From Bdellovibrionales bacterium (GTDB lineage: Bacteria > Bdellovibrionota > Bdellovibrionia > Bdellovibrionales > JAGQZY01): a stretch of 64,000 nt of DNA. The notes below the pieces were generated by a model. It saw only the letters and a program-made list of their open reading frames with translations. It searched no databases and was not told where the DNA came from. The DNA lies in NCBI GenBank assembly GCA_019750295.1, contig JAIEOS010000021.1, forward strand, positions 1-64,000. The letters are read 5' to 3'. Shown here piece by piece: positions 33,568-42,405 of this stretch. Each line of letters starts with the position of its first letter. Position 1 is the first letter of the stretch. Position numbers and translations under genes: made by a program.

Positions 33568-34281
33568 CTAGGCCTCTTCTTTAATGCGATATCCTACGCC
33601 ACGAATCGTCTCGATGAGGTCGCCACTCACGCCCAGTTTTTTTCGAAGACCAAAGATGTGGGTATCCACCGTACGTCCGATAACACTCACTCCCTCACCC
33701 TGCACTTCGTTGATCAAACGTTCGCGAGTCATAACGCGCCCCTTGCTCGACATCATCGTCGCCAGAAGCTTAAATTCAGACGGTGTCAATTCAATGAGTT
33801 CGTCATGGATCATCACCTGATAGGTTTTTAGCGACAGGCGAATGGGACCTAGCGTGAGATCTTCCGCCTCAATCTCTTTCGACTCTACAAACTGCTCTCG
33901 CTGGGAACGTCTCAGTAAAGCAGAGACTCTCGCCCAAAGAACGTTATTCTCAAAAGGTTTAACAATGTAATCGTCGGCACCCGCCTCAAGCCCTTCGACA
34001 ATATTCTCCGGCTCTCCCTTTGCGGTGAGCATAAGAATACCTAGGGCTTTCGCATTCTCCATGCCGCGAGCCACTTTGGCCACCTGAACACCCGAAACTC
34101 CCGGAAGCATCCAATCGAGGAGAAGCAAATCAAATTTTTTGTCCTTAATTGCTAAGAGGCCATCTTCACCACTCGCAACACAGGTCACATCGTAGCCCCG
34201 TCCGTTGAGATTGAACCGGAGAAGCTCGCGAATATCATCTTCGTCTTCGACAATTAGAATCTTACCCTTTGATGGAATCAT
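33568..34281 (-). CDS. phoB: PhoB-like OmpR-family response regulator
   Basis: The 237-aa regulator has a receiver domain (VEDEDD at 11-16, phospho-acceptor D56 in LLLDWMLPG, Lys in MLTAKGEP) and a C-terminal winged helix (LTPSEFKLLATMMSSKGRVMTRERLI, then IGRTVDTHIFGLRKKLG). PhoB binds Pho boxes when phosphorylated by PhoR. The DNA-binding helix sequence RTVDTHI..LRKKLG is characteristic of the PhoB group. It overlaps phoU by 4 bp and precedes phoR by 2 bp. Confidence 0.92.
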   Translation of the reverse strand: MIPSKGKILIVEDEDDIRELLRFNLNGRGYDVTCVASGEDGLLAIKDKKFDLLLLDWMLPGVSGVQVAKVARGMENAKALGILMLTAKGEPENIVEGLEAGADDYIVKPFENNVLWARVSALLRRSQREQFVESKEIEAEDLTLGPIRLSLKTYQVMIHDELIELTPSEFKLLATMMSSKGRVMTRERLINEVQGEGVSVIGRTVDTHIFGLRKKLGVSGDLIETIRGVGYRIKEEA

Positions 34282-34985
34282 TTTCTCTCCCCTTTGTTGA
34301 CATCATTCTTGCTTATATCGGGGTGCCTAATGTCGGACCCCGTTAGATAAAAAATAATTTCTTCTGCAATGTTGGTGGCATGATCCGCTAAACGCTCTAG
34401 ATTCCTCACCACGGAAAGTAGAGACATGATGGACTTAAGATCCATTCCGGTCTCTTTAATCTTTTCCCGCAATTGGGTGCTCATCTGGTTACGAAAGGTG
34501 TCCACCGTATCATCCAGTTTTAGGATCTCTTCGGCCTTCTTTAAATCACGATCCATAAAGGCATCAAACGAGTCCCGCACCATACGCATCACCGTGGTGG
34601 CCATTTGCTTGATACTCTGAACAATGATATCGGGCTGAGCTTCGAGATAGTCTTTAATCGCATAGGAATTACTGCAAGCCAAATCCCCCATCCGCTCTAG
34701 ATCCACATTCATTTTAATGATCGCGAGAATGAGTCGGAGATCGGTGGTCACCGGCGACTGACATGCTAAAATTTTAAAACATTTCTCATCAATTTTTTTG
34801 TGGAGAGAATTCACTTCGAATTCAATATCCGCAATCTTTGCCAATTGAAGGGGATCTCTTAACACTAACGCCTTCATGGAGAAATCGACCATTTCTTCGA
34901 TGTAGCCCGCCATCGTTAACACTAAAGCTCGGAGCTCGTGAAGCTTTTGATCCAGTTTTGGATTTATATTGAGCTCGTTAAACAT
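34278..34985 (-). CDS. phoU: PhoU phosphate-signalling protein
   Basis: PhoU is a cytoplasmic helical protein that connects the Pst transporter to PhoR and keeps the response off in phosphate excess. The 235-aa product has the two symmetrical PhoU three-helix units. Each carries a conserved metal-binding stretch: DIEFEVNSLHKKIDEKCFK in the first, KLDDTVDTFRNQM in the second. RLADHATNIAEEI near the C-terminus is the family hallmark. It overlaps the PstB-like gene by 8 bp and phoB by 4 bp, so translation is coupled. Confidence 0.93.
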   Translation of the reverse strand: MFNELNINPKLDQKLHELRALVLTMAGYIEEMVDFSMKALVLRDPLQLAKIADIEFEVNSLHKKIDEKCFKILACQSPVTTDLRLILAIIKMNVDLERMGDLACSNSYAIKDYLEAQPDIIVQSIKQMATTVMRMVRDSFDAFMDRDLKKAEEILKLDDTVDTFRNQMSTQLREKIKETGMDLKSIMSLLSVVRNLERLADHATNIAEEIIFYLTGSDIRHPDISKNDVNKGERK

Positions 34986-35700
34986 AAAATCTCCGGCTGA
35001 GAAAATTTTCGGTCTCGGAGCTCACCGGCGTCGTAAATAACACCTCGGTCGATCCATACTCGACCATTCCACCACTTTTCAAAAATAAAAGTGTATCAGC
35101 CACACGACCCGCCTGCTCGAGATCATGAGTCACCCAGATCACTGCCAACTGCTTTTTAAGTCCGTCAATCATCTTTTCAAACGCACTCGTCTCCACGGGA
35201 TCTAATGACTTGGTGGGATTTTCAAGAAGTAAAATTCGGGGACGAAAAATGAGTGTCCGCGCCAGATTGAGCCGACGCTTTTCGAAATCTGATAACGTCG
35301 ATGTGAGGTGATGAAGTCTGGGCTTCATTTCGCTCCACATCTCTACCGCGCGCAAGGAGGCCTCGACCGCCTCCGCTAAATGGGTTTGCGACTGAATACC
35401 TACAAAATTGAGGACCAGCGACAAGTTTTGAAATACAGTGAGTTCGTCTATACAGTTGAGTGAGTCGGAAACATAACCCAATTTAGCGCTTCCCGCGAGC
35501 ACAACCTCACCCTCAATTTTATGGCGCTGAAGATCGCCCAGAAGAGCTCTTAAAAGTAAATCCTGACCCGCATTGTTTGGTCCAATCACGCACATGATTT
35601 CGGAATCATACAGATCAAAAGTCACATTTCTTAAAAGTGGAAAAAGACCTTTAGAGATTTTTAACTGAGAGACCGCTAAAAGTTTTTCTTTCATGCTCAT
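34978..35700 (-). CDS. PstB-like ABC protein with degenerate nucleotide-binding motifs
   Basis: The 240-aa protein aligns by eye to PstB along its length, including the C-terminal GGMVEYGSTEVLFTTP...TENFLSRRF, a PstB hallmark. The catalytic motifs are eroded: Walker A reads GPNNAGQD (Lys and Ser/Thr replaced by Gln and Asp), the Q-loop Gln is not found, the signature reads LSDFEKRR instead of LSGGQ.., and Walker B reads LLLENP instead of LLLDEP. Only the H-loop (VTHDLEQ) is normal. It is therefore unlikely to hydrolyse ATP. Together with a reduced permease-like protein and phoU it may form a phosphate-sensing complex without transport. Frame and codons are intact, so it is not a decayed pseudogene. 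Confidence 0.75.
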   Translation of the reverse strand: MSMKEKLLAVSQLKISKGLFPLLRNVTFDLYDSEIMCVIGPNNAGQDLLLRALLGDLQRHKIEGEVVLAGSAKLGYVSDSLNCIDELTVFQNLSLVLNFVGIQSQTHLAEAVEASLRAVEMWSEMKPRLHHLTSTLSDFEKRRLNLARTLIFRPRILLLENPTKSLDPVETSAFEKMIDGLKKQLAVIWVTHDLEQAGRVADTLLFLKSGGMVEYGSTEVLFTTPVSSETENFLSRRFYV

Positions 35701-35704
35701 ACCC

Positions 35705-36391
35705 TTAGGCCGCCGTATCCGGGCGGTAAGCTAACAAGTGAATGCTGATAATCAAACTCAGAAATAAAATAAACGCGTCTAAAGAAAGGCCCGCATTCAC
35801 TAATCGAGGAACAATGATTTTAAAGTCCGAGGCGACAAAGATAAAAGTCAGAGGAAGTAAGACCTTCTTCAGTGCGAGAAAGAAATACGCATTAAAAGCG
35901 TTAAAATAAAAAGGTAGCAAAACGTAGACCGACTTTAAAAAGCCGATTTTGTGAAGTCGAGCAAAAACATGCATATTTTTGATCGGACCATGGATCACTT
36001 TAAGCCAGTAATCGACAGTGGCGATCACCATCGCCATCGCCAACCAAAACACCCACTCCCCTAAAGTCAAAGTGCGATAAAAAATGGCGATCGAAAAAAT
36101 AAAAACATCCACAAAAGCAAAAAAACTCAGCCGACGAAAGAAAGATTGCAGGATCGGCGTGACGCTTTCGGAGACAAAAACGTAAAAAATAGACATGAGA
36201 CTTAAACTTACGAATTGAGTGACTGCGGTCGCGAGGATAATGATCAAACAGCCCCGCAAAATTGTTCTTACAAAATACTCATCGGTCGGGTTTCGAAAGT
36301 CTGCCAAAAACATAACTGCCAAAATCGTAAAGAACGTTAGTATAGGGACCAGGGATAATACTGCGGAGAACTTCTTAATCACTTTAGACAC
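35705..36391 (-). CDS. Multi-pass membrane protein, reduced Pst permease-like
   Basis: A GTG at 36391 preceded by AAGGG is preferred; a TTG at 36424 gives a longer N-terminus. The 228-aa protein has five or six membrane helices. The segment ARLHKIGFLKSVYVLLP (near residue 150) resembles the EAA loop of ABC permeases (EAA...G.........LP), which couples to the ATPase. The family is otherwise unrecognised. It stands 4 bp before the degenerate PstB-like gene and starts the operon, where pstC/pstA would be expected. Only one permease-like gene is present, and no phosphate-binding PstS is seen. Confidence 0.55.
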   Translation of the reverse strand: MSKVIKKFSAVLSLVPILTFFTILAVMFLADFRNPTDEYFVRTILRGCLIIILATAVTQFVSLSLMSIFYVFVSESVTPILQSFFRRLSFFAFVDVFIFSIAIFYRTLTLGEWVFWLAMAMVIATVDYWLKVIHGPIKNMHVFARLHKIGFLKSVYVLLPFYFNAFNAYFFLALKKVLLPLTFIFVASDFKIIVPRLVNAGLSLDAFILFLSLIISIHLLAYRPDTAA

Positions 36392-36511
36392 AACATCCCT
36401 TGGGCCCGTATAAGATAGCACCAAAACTGAAAGTTATTGTTTGAATTGGGTTAAGATGCATTGAATCCTTAGATACCATCCCACCCCTCGATGGTGTAGT
36501 CTATTCTAGTT

Positions 36512-37573
36512 ATGACTCCAGTGAAAAAGATCATTCATATCGATATGGATTGCTTCTTTGCCGCGGTCGAAGTGAGGGACAACCCTCAACTGGCGACTCA
36601 GCCGGTAGCGGTCGGCGGGAGCTCCGACCGACGAGGGGTCATTGCCACGGCGAATTATAATGCCCGTAAATTTGGAGTCCGGTCGGCCATGCCGACCAAA
36701 AGAGCCCTTCATCTTTGCCCCCATCTCGTCGTGGTCCCTTCCAATTTCGCCAAATACAAAGTGGAAAGCCGTAAAGTCCGCGAAATCTTTTCGCGCTATA
36801 CGGATCTCGTCGAGGCCGTCTCCCTGGACGAGGCTTATCTCGATGTGACAGACAGTCCCTTCCACAATGGAATTGCCACTTTGATTGCCAAGGAAATTCG
36901 CCAGAAGATCTGGGAAGAAACTCAACTGACCGCTTCGGCGGGAATTGCACCGAATAAATTTTTAGCAAAGATTGCGAGCGAGTGGCGCAAACCCAACGGC
37001 CAATACACCGTGGCCCCGGAAATGATCGCGGAGTTTATCAAATCCCTGCCTGTTCAAAAAATTCACGGAGTCGGCAAGGTGACAGCTCATAAACTGAACT
37101 CCTTGGGCATCCACACCTGCGAAGACATCCAGAACTACGACACTCTCGCGCTCATTCGACACTTTGGGAAATGGGGCCCCGTTTTAAAAAATTTAAGTCA
37201 CGGCATCGATCACCGCCAAGTGCGCACCGATCGCGTGCGGAAATCTCTCGCCGCCGAAATCACGTTTTCGAAAGATTTGACCACCGAGGACGATATTCGG
37301 GACGGCTTTAAAAAAGTATACTCGCGATTTGTCGAACGTTTAGATGCTAGTCGCACCCCCGACGCGGCGATTAGAAATTACTCCATCAAAATCAAATATT
37401 TTGATTTTGATTTAAAGACGAGCGACCGTAGAATTCTTGGAAGAAAACCCACCGAAAAACAATTCATCGAACTTCTTCTCTCACTTTGGAAATCCAACCC
37501 ACTCCCCTTGCGCCTCATTGGTGTCGGTGTTGGTCTGGGGGAAGTCACTCCGCAGATGTCTTTGCTTGAGTGA
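36512..37573 (+). CDS. dinB: DNA polymerase IV (Y family)
   Basis: DinB copies damaged templates and makes -1 frameshifts. The 353-aa protein has the Y-family palm motifs: IHIDMDCFFAAVE (catalytic Asp) and EAVSLDEAYLDVTD (catalytic Asp-Glu), plus SAMPTKRALHLCP and the HhH segment SLPVQKIHGVGKVTAHKL. The little-finger domain follows. The length is usual for DinB. No LexA box is recognisable in the 87 bp upstream. It converges on tcdA with a 29-bp overlap. Confidence 0.95.
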   Translation: MTPVKKIIHIDMDCFFAAVEVRDNPQLATQPVAVGGSSDRRGVIATANYNARKFGVRSAMPTKRALHLCPHLVVVPSNFAKYKVESRKVREIFSRYTDLVEAVSLDEAYLDVTDSPFHNGIATLIAKEIRQKIWEETQLTASAGIAPNKFLAKIASEWRKPNGQYTVAPEMIAEFIKSLPVQKIHGVGKVTAHKLNSLGIHTCEDIQNYDTLALIRHFGKWGPVLKNLSHGIDHRQVRTDRVRKSLAAEITFSKDLTTEDDIRDGFKKVYSRFVERLDASRTPDAAIRNYSIKIKYFDFDLKTSDRRILGRKPTEKQFIELLLSLWKSNPLPLRLIGVGVGLGEVTPQMSLLE

Positions 37574-38348
37574 GTTGATGGATCACGTAAGACGCTCCGA
37601 AAAAGCCAAAGGTGGCACTGATATGAGCCGCAGTGCCGAAGCCCGTCTCGCAATCCAGAGGTTTTAAAAACGAATCGGGTTTATCTTCGGTCACGCAACC
37701 ATCGTCCTGCATGTACACGGGTTTCTCGTCGGAGTAGACGCACGGAATTTTAAACTTTTTGTCCCCTTTTTTAGGGAAATTAAAATGCTGTCGCAAGTTT
37801 CTGCGAACGTATTTTAAGAGAGCGTCATCACGACTTTGAGAAAGATCGGCGATTTTAATCTTTGAAGGGTCTTTGCGACCACCCGCTCCCCCCATTGTGA
37901 TCACAGGAATTTTTCGGGAATGGCAAAGTGATAAAAGTAGACATTTGGCTTTAATGCTATCGATCGCATCAACGACGTAGTCGAATTTTTCCGATAAAAT
38001 CTGCTCCGCCGTATCGTCACCAAACATTTCGGCATGAATAGTCACCTTGCACTCTTCGTTGATCTTTAAAATTCGCTCGCGCATGACTTCCACTTTAAAT
38101 TTTCCGACATTGCCATTGAGCGAATGAATTTGACGGTTAAAGTTGCTCACGCAAATATCGTCATGATCCACTAAGGTCATTTGACCAACACCTGAACGCG
38201 CCAGGGACTCCACGACCCATGAGCCCACCCCACCAATTCCCACCACCAGAACGTGCGAGGACTGTAGGGCTTTAAGCCCCTCTTTGCCGTAAAGACGAGC
38301 GATTCCAAAAAATCGATCTGAATAGGAGGAACTAAACGTGTTATCCAA
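37545..38348 (-). CDS. tcdA: tRNA threonylcarbamoyladenosine dehydratase (TcdA, MoeB/ThiF fold)
   Basis: TcdA uses ATP to cyclise t6A37 of ANN-decoding tRNAs to ct6A. The protein has the E1-like nucleotide motif VVGIGGVGSWVVESLARSGVG, then LVDHDDICVSNFNRQ and DAIDSIKAK. It matches TcdA rather than MoeB/ThiF by its SDRFFGIARLYG start and CVYSDEKP segment. The TTG at 38348 with GAGG 9 nt upstream gives 267 aa, like E. coli (268 aa); the longer TTG frame to 38387 would add 13 residues inside the tatD gene. It is co-transcribed with the TatD-family gene (8-bp overlap). Confidence 0.92.
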   Translation of the reverse strand: MDNTFSSSYSDRFFGIARLYGKEGLKALQSSHVLVVGIGGVGSWVVESLARSGVGQMTLVDHDDICVSNFNRQIHSLNGNVGKFKVEVMRERILKINEECKVTIHAEMFGDDTAEQILSEKFDYVVDAIDSIKAKCLLLSLCHSRKIPVITMGGAGGRKDPSKIKIADLSQSRDDALLKYVRRNLRQHFNFPKKGDKKFKIPCVYSDEKPVYMQDDGCVTEDKPDSFLKPLDCETGFGTAAHISATFGFFGASYVIHQLTQAKTSAE

Positions 38349-39081
38349 TGTCAAAAACCTCGTGAGCCGTGCGACTTGTGACTTCAAAAACTTTTTCTAC
38401 AGGAATAGAGCGGATCTCTGCTACTGTTTCTGCGACTTTTTGTAATATTTTATCAGGATATTCATTGTCTTCGAAGGTGGAATCACTTTCGATAAGAATT
38501 GCTTCCAGGGGGAGCTTTTTAACCGCTTCCTTAAGACCATGATATCCTGAATGATAAACCCCTCGCCCTACAGAGATCTTGTAACCCAGTTGAACATACC
38601 TTTCCGCAACTTCGAAAGATCCCGAAAAGCCATGAGCGATCCCGGTGAAATTTTCTCGTGTTAAGAGATCAAGGAGAGGACCGTGAGCTTTTACACAATG
38701 GAGTACAAGTGGTTTGTTCCACTGGCGATTCAGCTCCAAATGCCGAAGAAAAATCTCCTCCTGCAGATGCGCTTTTTCTTTTTGAGGATCTCGAAAAAAA
38801 TCGAGTCCTGTCTCTCCGCAGGCTTGCGCGTGAATAAGATTTTGCTCAAGCCAGCGCATCTGCTCCTCGATTTCATCTTTCGTCATTTCGAGAACTCGCC
38901 ACGGGTGAAGACCGAAGCAGCTAACAACCGATTGAGGATGGCTTTTCTTGATCTCCATCTGTCGAATCCAATCGGGCTGATCATAACCCGCCATAATCGA
39001 TTTTTTCCCTGTGGAAACAAGAAACGACTCGGCCTCGGCCTTCGGGAACATCGAAACATGAACATGCGCATCGACTCTCAT
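38341..39081 (-). CDS. TatD-family metal-dependent hydrolase
   Basis: The 246-aa protein has the TatD metal site in order: HxH in DAHVHVS (6-10), Glu in CGETGLDFF, His in LHCVKAHG, His in AHGFSGS and Asp in ESDST. TatD proteins are nucleases/deoxyribonucleases or D-aminoacyl-tRNA-like hydrolases of unclear natural substrate. The operon with tcdA suggests a link to tRNA or nucleic-acid quality control, which is inference. A terminator for the next genes lies just upstream at 39106. Confidence 0.9.
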   Translation of the reverse strand: MRVDAHVHVSMFPKAEAESFLVSTGKKSIMAGYDQPDWIRQMEIKKSHPQSVVSCFGLHPWRVLEMTKDEIEEQMRWLEQNLIHAQACGETGLDFFRDPQKEKAHLQEEIFLRHLELNRQWNKPLVLHCVKAHGPLLDLLTRENFTGIAHGFSGSFEVAERYVQLGYKISVGRGVYHSGYHGLKEAVKKLPLEAILIESDSTFEDNEYPDKILQKVAETVAEIRSIPVEKVFEVTSRTAHEVFDIG

Positions 39082-39105
39082 AGAATGTCCTTATCAAGGA
39101 TTAAG

Positions 39106-39138
39106 AATAAAAAAAAGGGTGCTTTAAACACCCTTTTT
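39106..39138. terminator. Bidirectional intrinsic terminator
   Basis: AAAAAGGGTG/CACCCTTTTT stem with a 7-nt loop; on the minus strand a run of T follows, ending the small lipoprotein gene whose stop is at 39175. Confidence 0.85.
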
Positions 39139-39174
39139 CAAACAAACTTTAGATATTAAATCTAGTTGCTTTAA

Positions 39175-39333
39175 TTACTCTGCAGGAGCTGGCTCAGCTG
39201 GAGCTGGTTCAGCAGGTGCAGGAGCAGTTTGCTCCGTCGTAGTTTCTGTAGTTGTCGTTGTCTCTTCTTTTTTAGAGAATAAGCAAGCTGATACACAGAT
39301 AGCTGCTACGATAGCGATAATAATATTTTTCAT
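39175..39333 (-). CDS. Small lipoprotein, 52 aa, Thr/Glu- and Pro/Ala-rich
   Basis: The frame runs ATG 39333 to TAA 39175 with GGAGGAG 5 nt before the start. The N-terminus MKNIIIAIVAAICVSACLFS is a lipoprotein signal with lipobox VSAC, followed by a KKEE and a Thr-run, then three repeats of APAEP. The leader has a hairpin GTTGTA/TACAAC directly before the Shine-Dalgarno. Low-complexity composition suggests a periplasmic spacer or surface role; no family is recognised. Confidence 0.8.
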   Translation of the reverse strand: MKNIIIAIVAAICVSACLFSKKEETTTTTETTTEQTAPAPAEPAPAEPAPAE

Positions 39334-39373
39334 GATGTCTCCTCCGTTGTAAGAATAGCCTACAACAGTTTAA

Positions 39374-39640
39374 TTACTTAGTCATTTCGTGATGAGCGTC
39401 TTTAGCGTCTTTTTTTACTGATTCTGTCGTTGTTTTAGCTTCAGTCTTAGCTTTATGAGCCATTCCTTTAGCGTTGTTCATAGCTTCTTTGCCAGTCTCT
39501 TTAGTTTTAGTCACAGTTTTTTCAGTTGTTGTTGCTGCTGTGTCTGCTTTATGAGCAGCACCAGTTGCTGTTGTATGATGATCAGCAGAGCTGATAAGTG
39601 GCATAACGGCTACGATAGCTGCGATAAGAATTGCTTTCAT
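39374..39640 (-). CDS. Small secreted Lys/Thr/Ala-rich protein, 88 aa
   Basis: A signal peptide (MKAILIAAIVAVMPLISSA) precedes a mature part made almost wholly of K, T, A, E, H and M in loose 11-residue periodicity (KETGKEAMNNAKGMAHKAKTE), predicted as an amphipathic helix like LEA or histone-tail proteins. AAGGGAG lies 6 nt before the ATG. A GCCCC/GGGGC hairpin (39657-39669) stands just upstream. It probably is abundant and periplasmic; no function is known. It is 40 bp upstream of the small lipoprotein gene and may share its transcript. Confidence 0.8.
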   Translation of the reverse strand: MKAILIAAIVAVMPLISSADHHTTATGAAHKADTAATTTEKTVTKTKETGKEAMNNAKGMAHKAKTEAKTTTESVKKDAKDAHHEMTK

Positions 39641-39656
39641 ATTATTCTCCCTTGAG

Positions 39657-39669
39657 GCCCCAGTGGGGC
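39657..39669 (-). promoter_or_regulatory. 5'-leader hairpin of the 88-aa secreted protein gene
   Basis: GCCCC/GGGGC with a 3-nt loop, 6 nt before AAGGGAG and the ATG at 39640. It matches the layout of the leaders at 9087 and 39333. The remaining interval 39670-39819 shows no gene. Confidence 0.4.
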
Positions 39670-39819
39670 TTTATTTTATGAGGCTGGAACTCAACCTACA
39701 CCTCGTGATTAAAAAGGTGTTTTGAAAAAGTGTCACCAGATTCCTGAGAGGTTGACAGAATGCAGTGACAGTGTGGTTTTGACTCCACATCTGTCTCTAG
39801 AAAAGTACCACTTTGGAAC

Positions 39820-40275
39820 TTATTGCGGAGCGGGAGCGGGAGGAGTTGGGGTTGGAGCTGGATTTAACTCGGGCTTGGCGAACTCGGTACCACATTCTTT
39901 CTGAAGAAGTAAGCGAGCGTTAAAGAACGTCCCGCTCTTATCCAGATTCCAAAATGGATATGGGAAGATTTTCGCTTCCACACAAATTCCTTTTTGCACG
40001 ACGGCCCACTGACGATCCGTGCTTGTGGCCGTGTGGATGACTCCCGCCTTATCCTTGATGGACACCGTGAAAGAGTAAAGAATATTGTTGTCGGCCGTTT
40101 GCACCTGGGTGCCGACGATCATCATCGGCTGGGTCACGCGTTCGATCCCGAACACCTGACCATCAATCGTTTTTGCAAAAATATAGCTGTAATAATTAAT
40201 GAGAATAAACCCAATCAGTGCCACCACAGCGAGGGAAACAAATGAGTAGAATATGCTTTTGAGTCTGTTTCTCAT
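39820..40275 (-). CDS. Membrane-anchored hypothetical protein, 151 aa
   Basis: One N-terminal membrane helix (residues about 10-32) with positive charge on the cytoplasmic side, then a periplasmic beta-rich domain (IDGQVFGIERV, ILYSFTVSIKDKAGVIHTATSTDRQWAVVQKG, ECGTEF) with two Cys. The C-terminus is Pro-rich (PAPTPTPPAPAPQ). No family is recognised. It stands 9 bp after the stop of... the order on the minus strand is the pyrophosphatase gene first, so it is immediately downstream of hppA and likely co-transcribed. A role with the pump is possible but unsupported. Confidence 0.7.
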   Translation of the reverse strand: MRNRLKSIFYSFVSLAVVALIGFILINYYSYIFAKTIDGQVFGIERVTQPMMIVGTQVQTADNNILYSFTVSIKDKAGVIHTATSTDRQWAVVQKGICVEAKIFPYPFWNLDKSGTFFNARLLLQKECGTEFAKPELNPAPTPTPPAPAPQ

Positions 40276-40284
40276 ATAAATCTC

Positions 40285-42348
40285 CTAGCCACCAATGGTA
40301 GCGATAAGTTGAGCGATCAACAGGGAGACAACGGACATCACCTTAATTAAAATCGCGACACCTGGGCCAGACGTATCTTTGAACGGATCGCCGATGGTGT
40401 CACCAACAACTGCGGCTTTGTGAACATCAGAGCCTTTAGCATGCCCTGGCATTCCGCCCTTTTCGATAAACTTCTTCGCGTTATCCCAAGCACCACCCGC
40501 ATTCGCCATAAAGAGCGCCATGGTGGCTCCCACCGCAAGGGCTCCCGCCAATGTTCCCGCGAGGGCTTGTGGTCCTAAAAGGTAACCCACACCCACCGGA
40601 GCAAGAACGGCAATCAGCCCTGGAACGATCATTTCGTACAGTGCTGCTTTGGTCGCAATATCCACAATCTTCTTAGGCTCAGGCTCAGCTTTTCCTTGAA
40701 GGAGTCCTGGTATCTCTTTGAATTGACGAGCGATTTCTTCAACGATCGCCCCTGCGGCTTTACCCACAGCTGTCATCGTTGTTGAACCAACGAGGAAAGG
40801 AAGGATCGAGCCCAAAAGAATCCCGATCAACACACCCGAAGACGTAAGATCGAGCGACATCGCCGCAAGGCCTTTACTAATCCGCACGTGATTCACTTCC
40901 ATATTGAAGGCTGAGAACAGCGCCACCACGGTCAGAATCGCCGAACCAATGGCGAAGCCTTTTCCGATGGCTGCTGTGGTGTTTCCAACCGCATCGAGCT
41001 CATCAGTGATGTCGCGCACGTTTTTACCGAGACCGCTCATTTCAGAAATACCGCCGGCGTTATCCGCAATCGGGCCGTAAGCATCGACGGTCATGACCAC
41101 CGCGGTCCCCGCGAGCATACCCACCGCAGAGAGAGCGATTCCATAGAGACCCAAAGCTTGATCCGCCACATAAGCCGCAATCGCCACAACTAATGTTGGA
41201 ATCGCTACGGACTCCATACCCACCGCAAGACCACGAATCACACCGGTCGCTGGCCCCGTTAAATTGGCCTGAGCCACCAAACGAATCGGACGAGCAGCCG
41301 TGTAGTACTCAGTCACTAGCCCGATGAGAGCTCCACCAAATGCGCCCGCGGCAAGTGCGACGGTCACAGATTGTGAAATTCCAAAGAGGGGCAAAATCAC
41401 TGCGCAGGCCGCCGTTAAAAGAATGGGGGGCACAATCAAGCTTGTTCTTAAAACCACAGCAGGTCGTGCCGAAGAGAACATCCGAGCCGCAAAAATCACG
41501 ATAATAGAAATCGCTAAACCCAGAGCTGATAATAAAAGAGGAAGCAAAATACTAGTAAAACGGATATCGACGCTGGTGTTTTCAACAAGAGCCGATAGTT
41601 TCTCTGTAGGGATTGTAAGAGCGATCGCCATTGCTGCAACAATCGCAGCCACCATGGACTCATAAATGTCTGCGCCCATTCCCGCAACGTCTCCGACGTT
41701 ATCGCCGACGTTATCTGCGATCACACCTGGATTTCGAGGATCGTCTTCGGGAATTCCTTCGATCACTTTACCTGCGATATCCGCTCCGACATCGGCCGCT
41801 TTCGTATAAATACCGCCGCCGATCCGTGCGAAAAGCGCGATGGAACTGGCACCGACCGCAAAGGAGTGAAGCGCCGTGGGCAAAATTTCATCGCCACGGA
41901 ATTGCAAATACAAAGCCCCTAAACCTAAAAGTCCAAGACCTGCCACCGCAAGACCCATAACTCCGCCGCCGTCGAGGGCCACTAACAGGGCTGCGCCTTT
42001 AGAACCCGTAGACGCCGCTTGAGTTGTGCGAACGTTGGCATACGTTGCGGCTTTCATTCCAAAGAATCCGGCCAACAAACTTAAGAAAGCTCCCAAAACA
42101 AAACACGCCGAGGCGATCCAACCGAGCGTCAATCCCAGGGCTACACCGACAACTACGGAGTACACTGCAAGAACTTTGTACTCCCGCACGAGGAAAGCCA
42201 TAGCTCCTTCGCGAATGTAAGATGCGATACGATTCATTGTTTCGTTACCCGCCGGCTGCTTGATCACGCGAACATAGAGCACTAACGCAAGAACGAGACC
42301 GATGGCCCCAGCAACGAGGGGGGATAAGACGAGGCTTTCCAACGTCAT
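40285..42348 (-). CDS. hppA: Membrane-bound ion-pumping pyrophosphatase
   Basis: The enzyme couples pyrophosphate hydrolysis to H+ or Na+ pumping across the inner membrane. The 687-aa protein has about 15-16 helices and the substrate motifs [40 protein letters not shown] and [13 protein letters not shown]. In [10 protein letters not shown] the position that is Lys in K+-independent enzymes is Ala, indicating the K+-dependent branch. Whether it pumps Na+ or H+ is not decided here. The 151-aa membrane protein follows 9 bp after. Confidence 0.95.
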   Translation of the reverse strand: MTLESLVLSPLVAGAIGLVLALVLYVRVIKQPAGNETMNRIASYIREGAMAFLVREYKVLAVYSVVVGVALGLTLGWIASACFVLGAFLSLLAGFFGMKAATYANVRTTQAASTGSKGAALLVALDGGGVMGLAVAGLGLLGLGALYLQFRGDEILPTALHSFAVGASSIALFARIGGGIYTKAADVGADIAGKVIEGIPEDDPRNPGVIADNVGDNVGDVAGMGADIYESMVAAIVAAMAIALTIPTEKLSALVENTSVDIRFTSILLPLLLSALGLAISIIVIFAARMFSSARPAVVLRTSLIVPPILLTAACAVILPLFGISQSVTVALAAGAFGGALIGLVTEYYTAARPIRLVAQANLTGPATGVIRGLAVGMESVAIPTLVVAIAAYVADQALGLYGIALSAVGMLAGTAVVMTVDAYGPIADNAGGISEMSGLGKNVRDITDELDAVGNTTAAIGKGFAIGSAILTVVALFSAFNMEVNHVRISKGLAAMSLDLTSSGVLIGILLGSILPFLVGSTTMTAVGKAAGAIVEEIARQFKEIPGLLQGKAEPEPKKIVDIATKAALYEMIVPGLIAVLAPVGVGYLLGPQALAGTLAGALAVGATMALFMANAGGAWDNAKKFIEKGGMPGHAKGSDVHKAAVVGDTIGDPFKDTSGPGVAILIKVMSVVSLLIAQLIATIGG

Positions 42349-42405
42349 AAAGACAACTCCTTGAACAGTTTATTAAAAGGTTAGATTGATACTGATATCG
42401 ACAAG

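Noticed and set aside
36425-36511. Possible LexA/SOS box upstream of dinB
   Set aside because: No CTGT-type dyad is visible in the interval.
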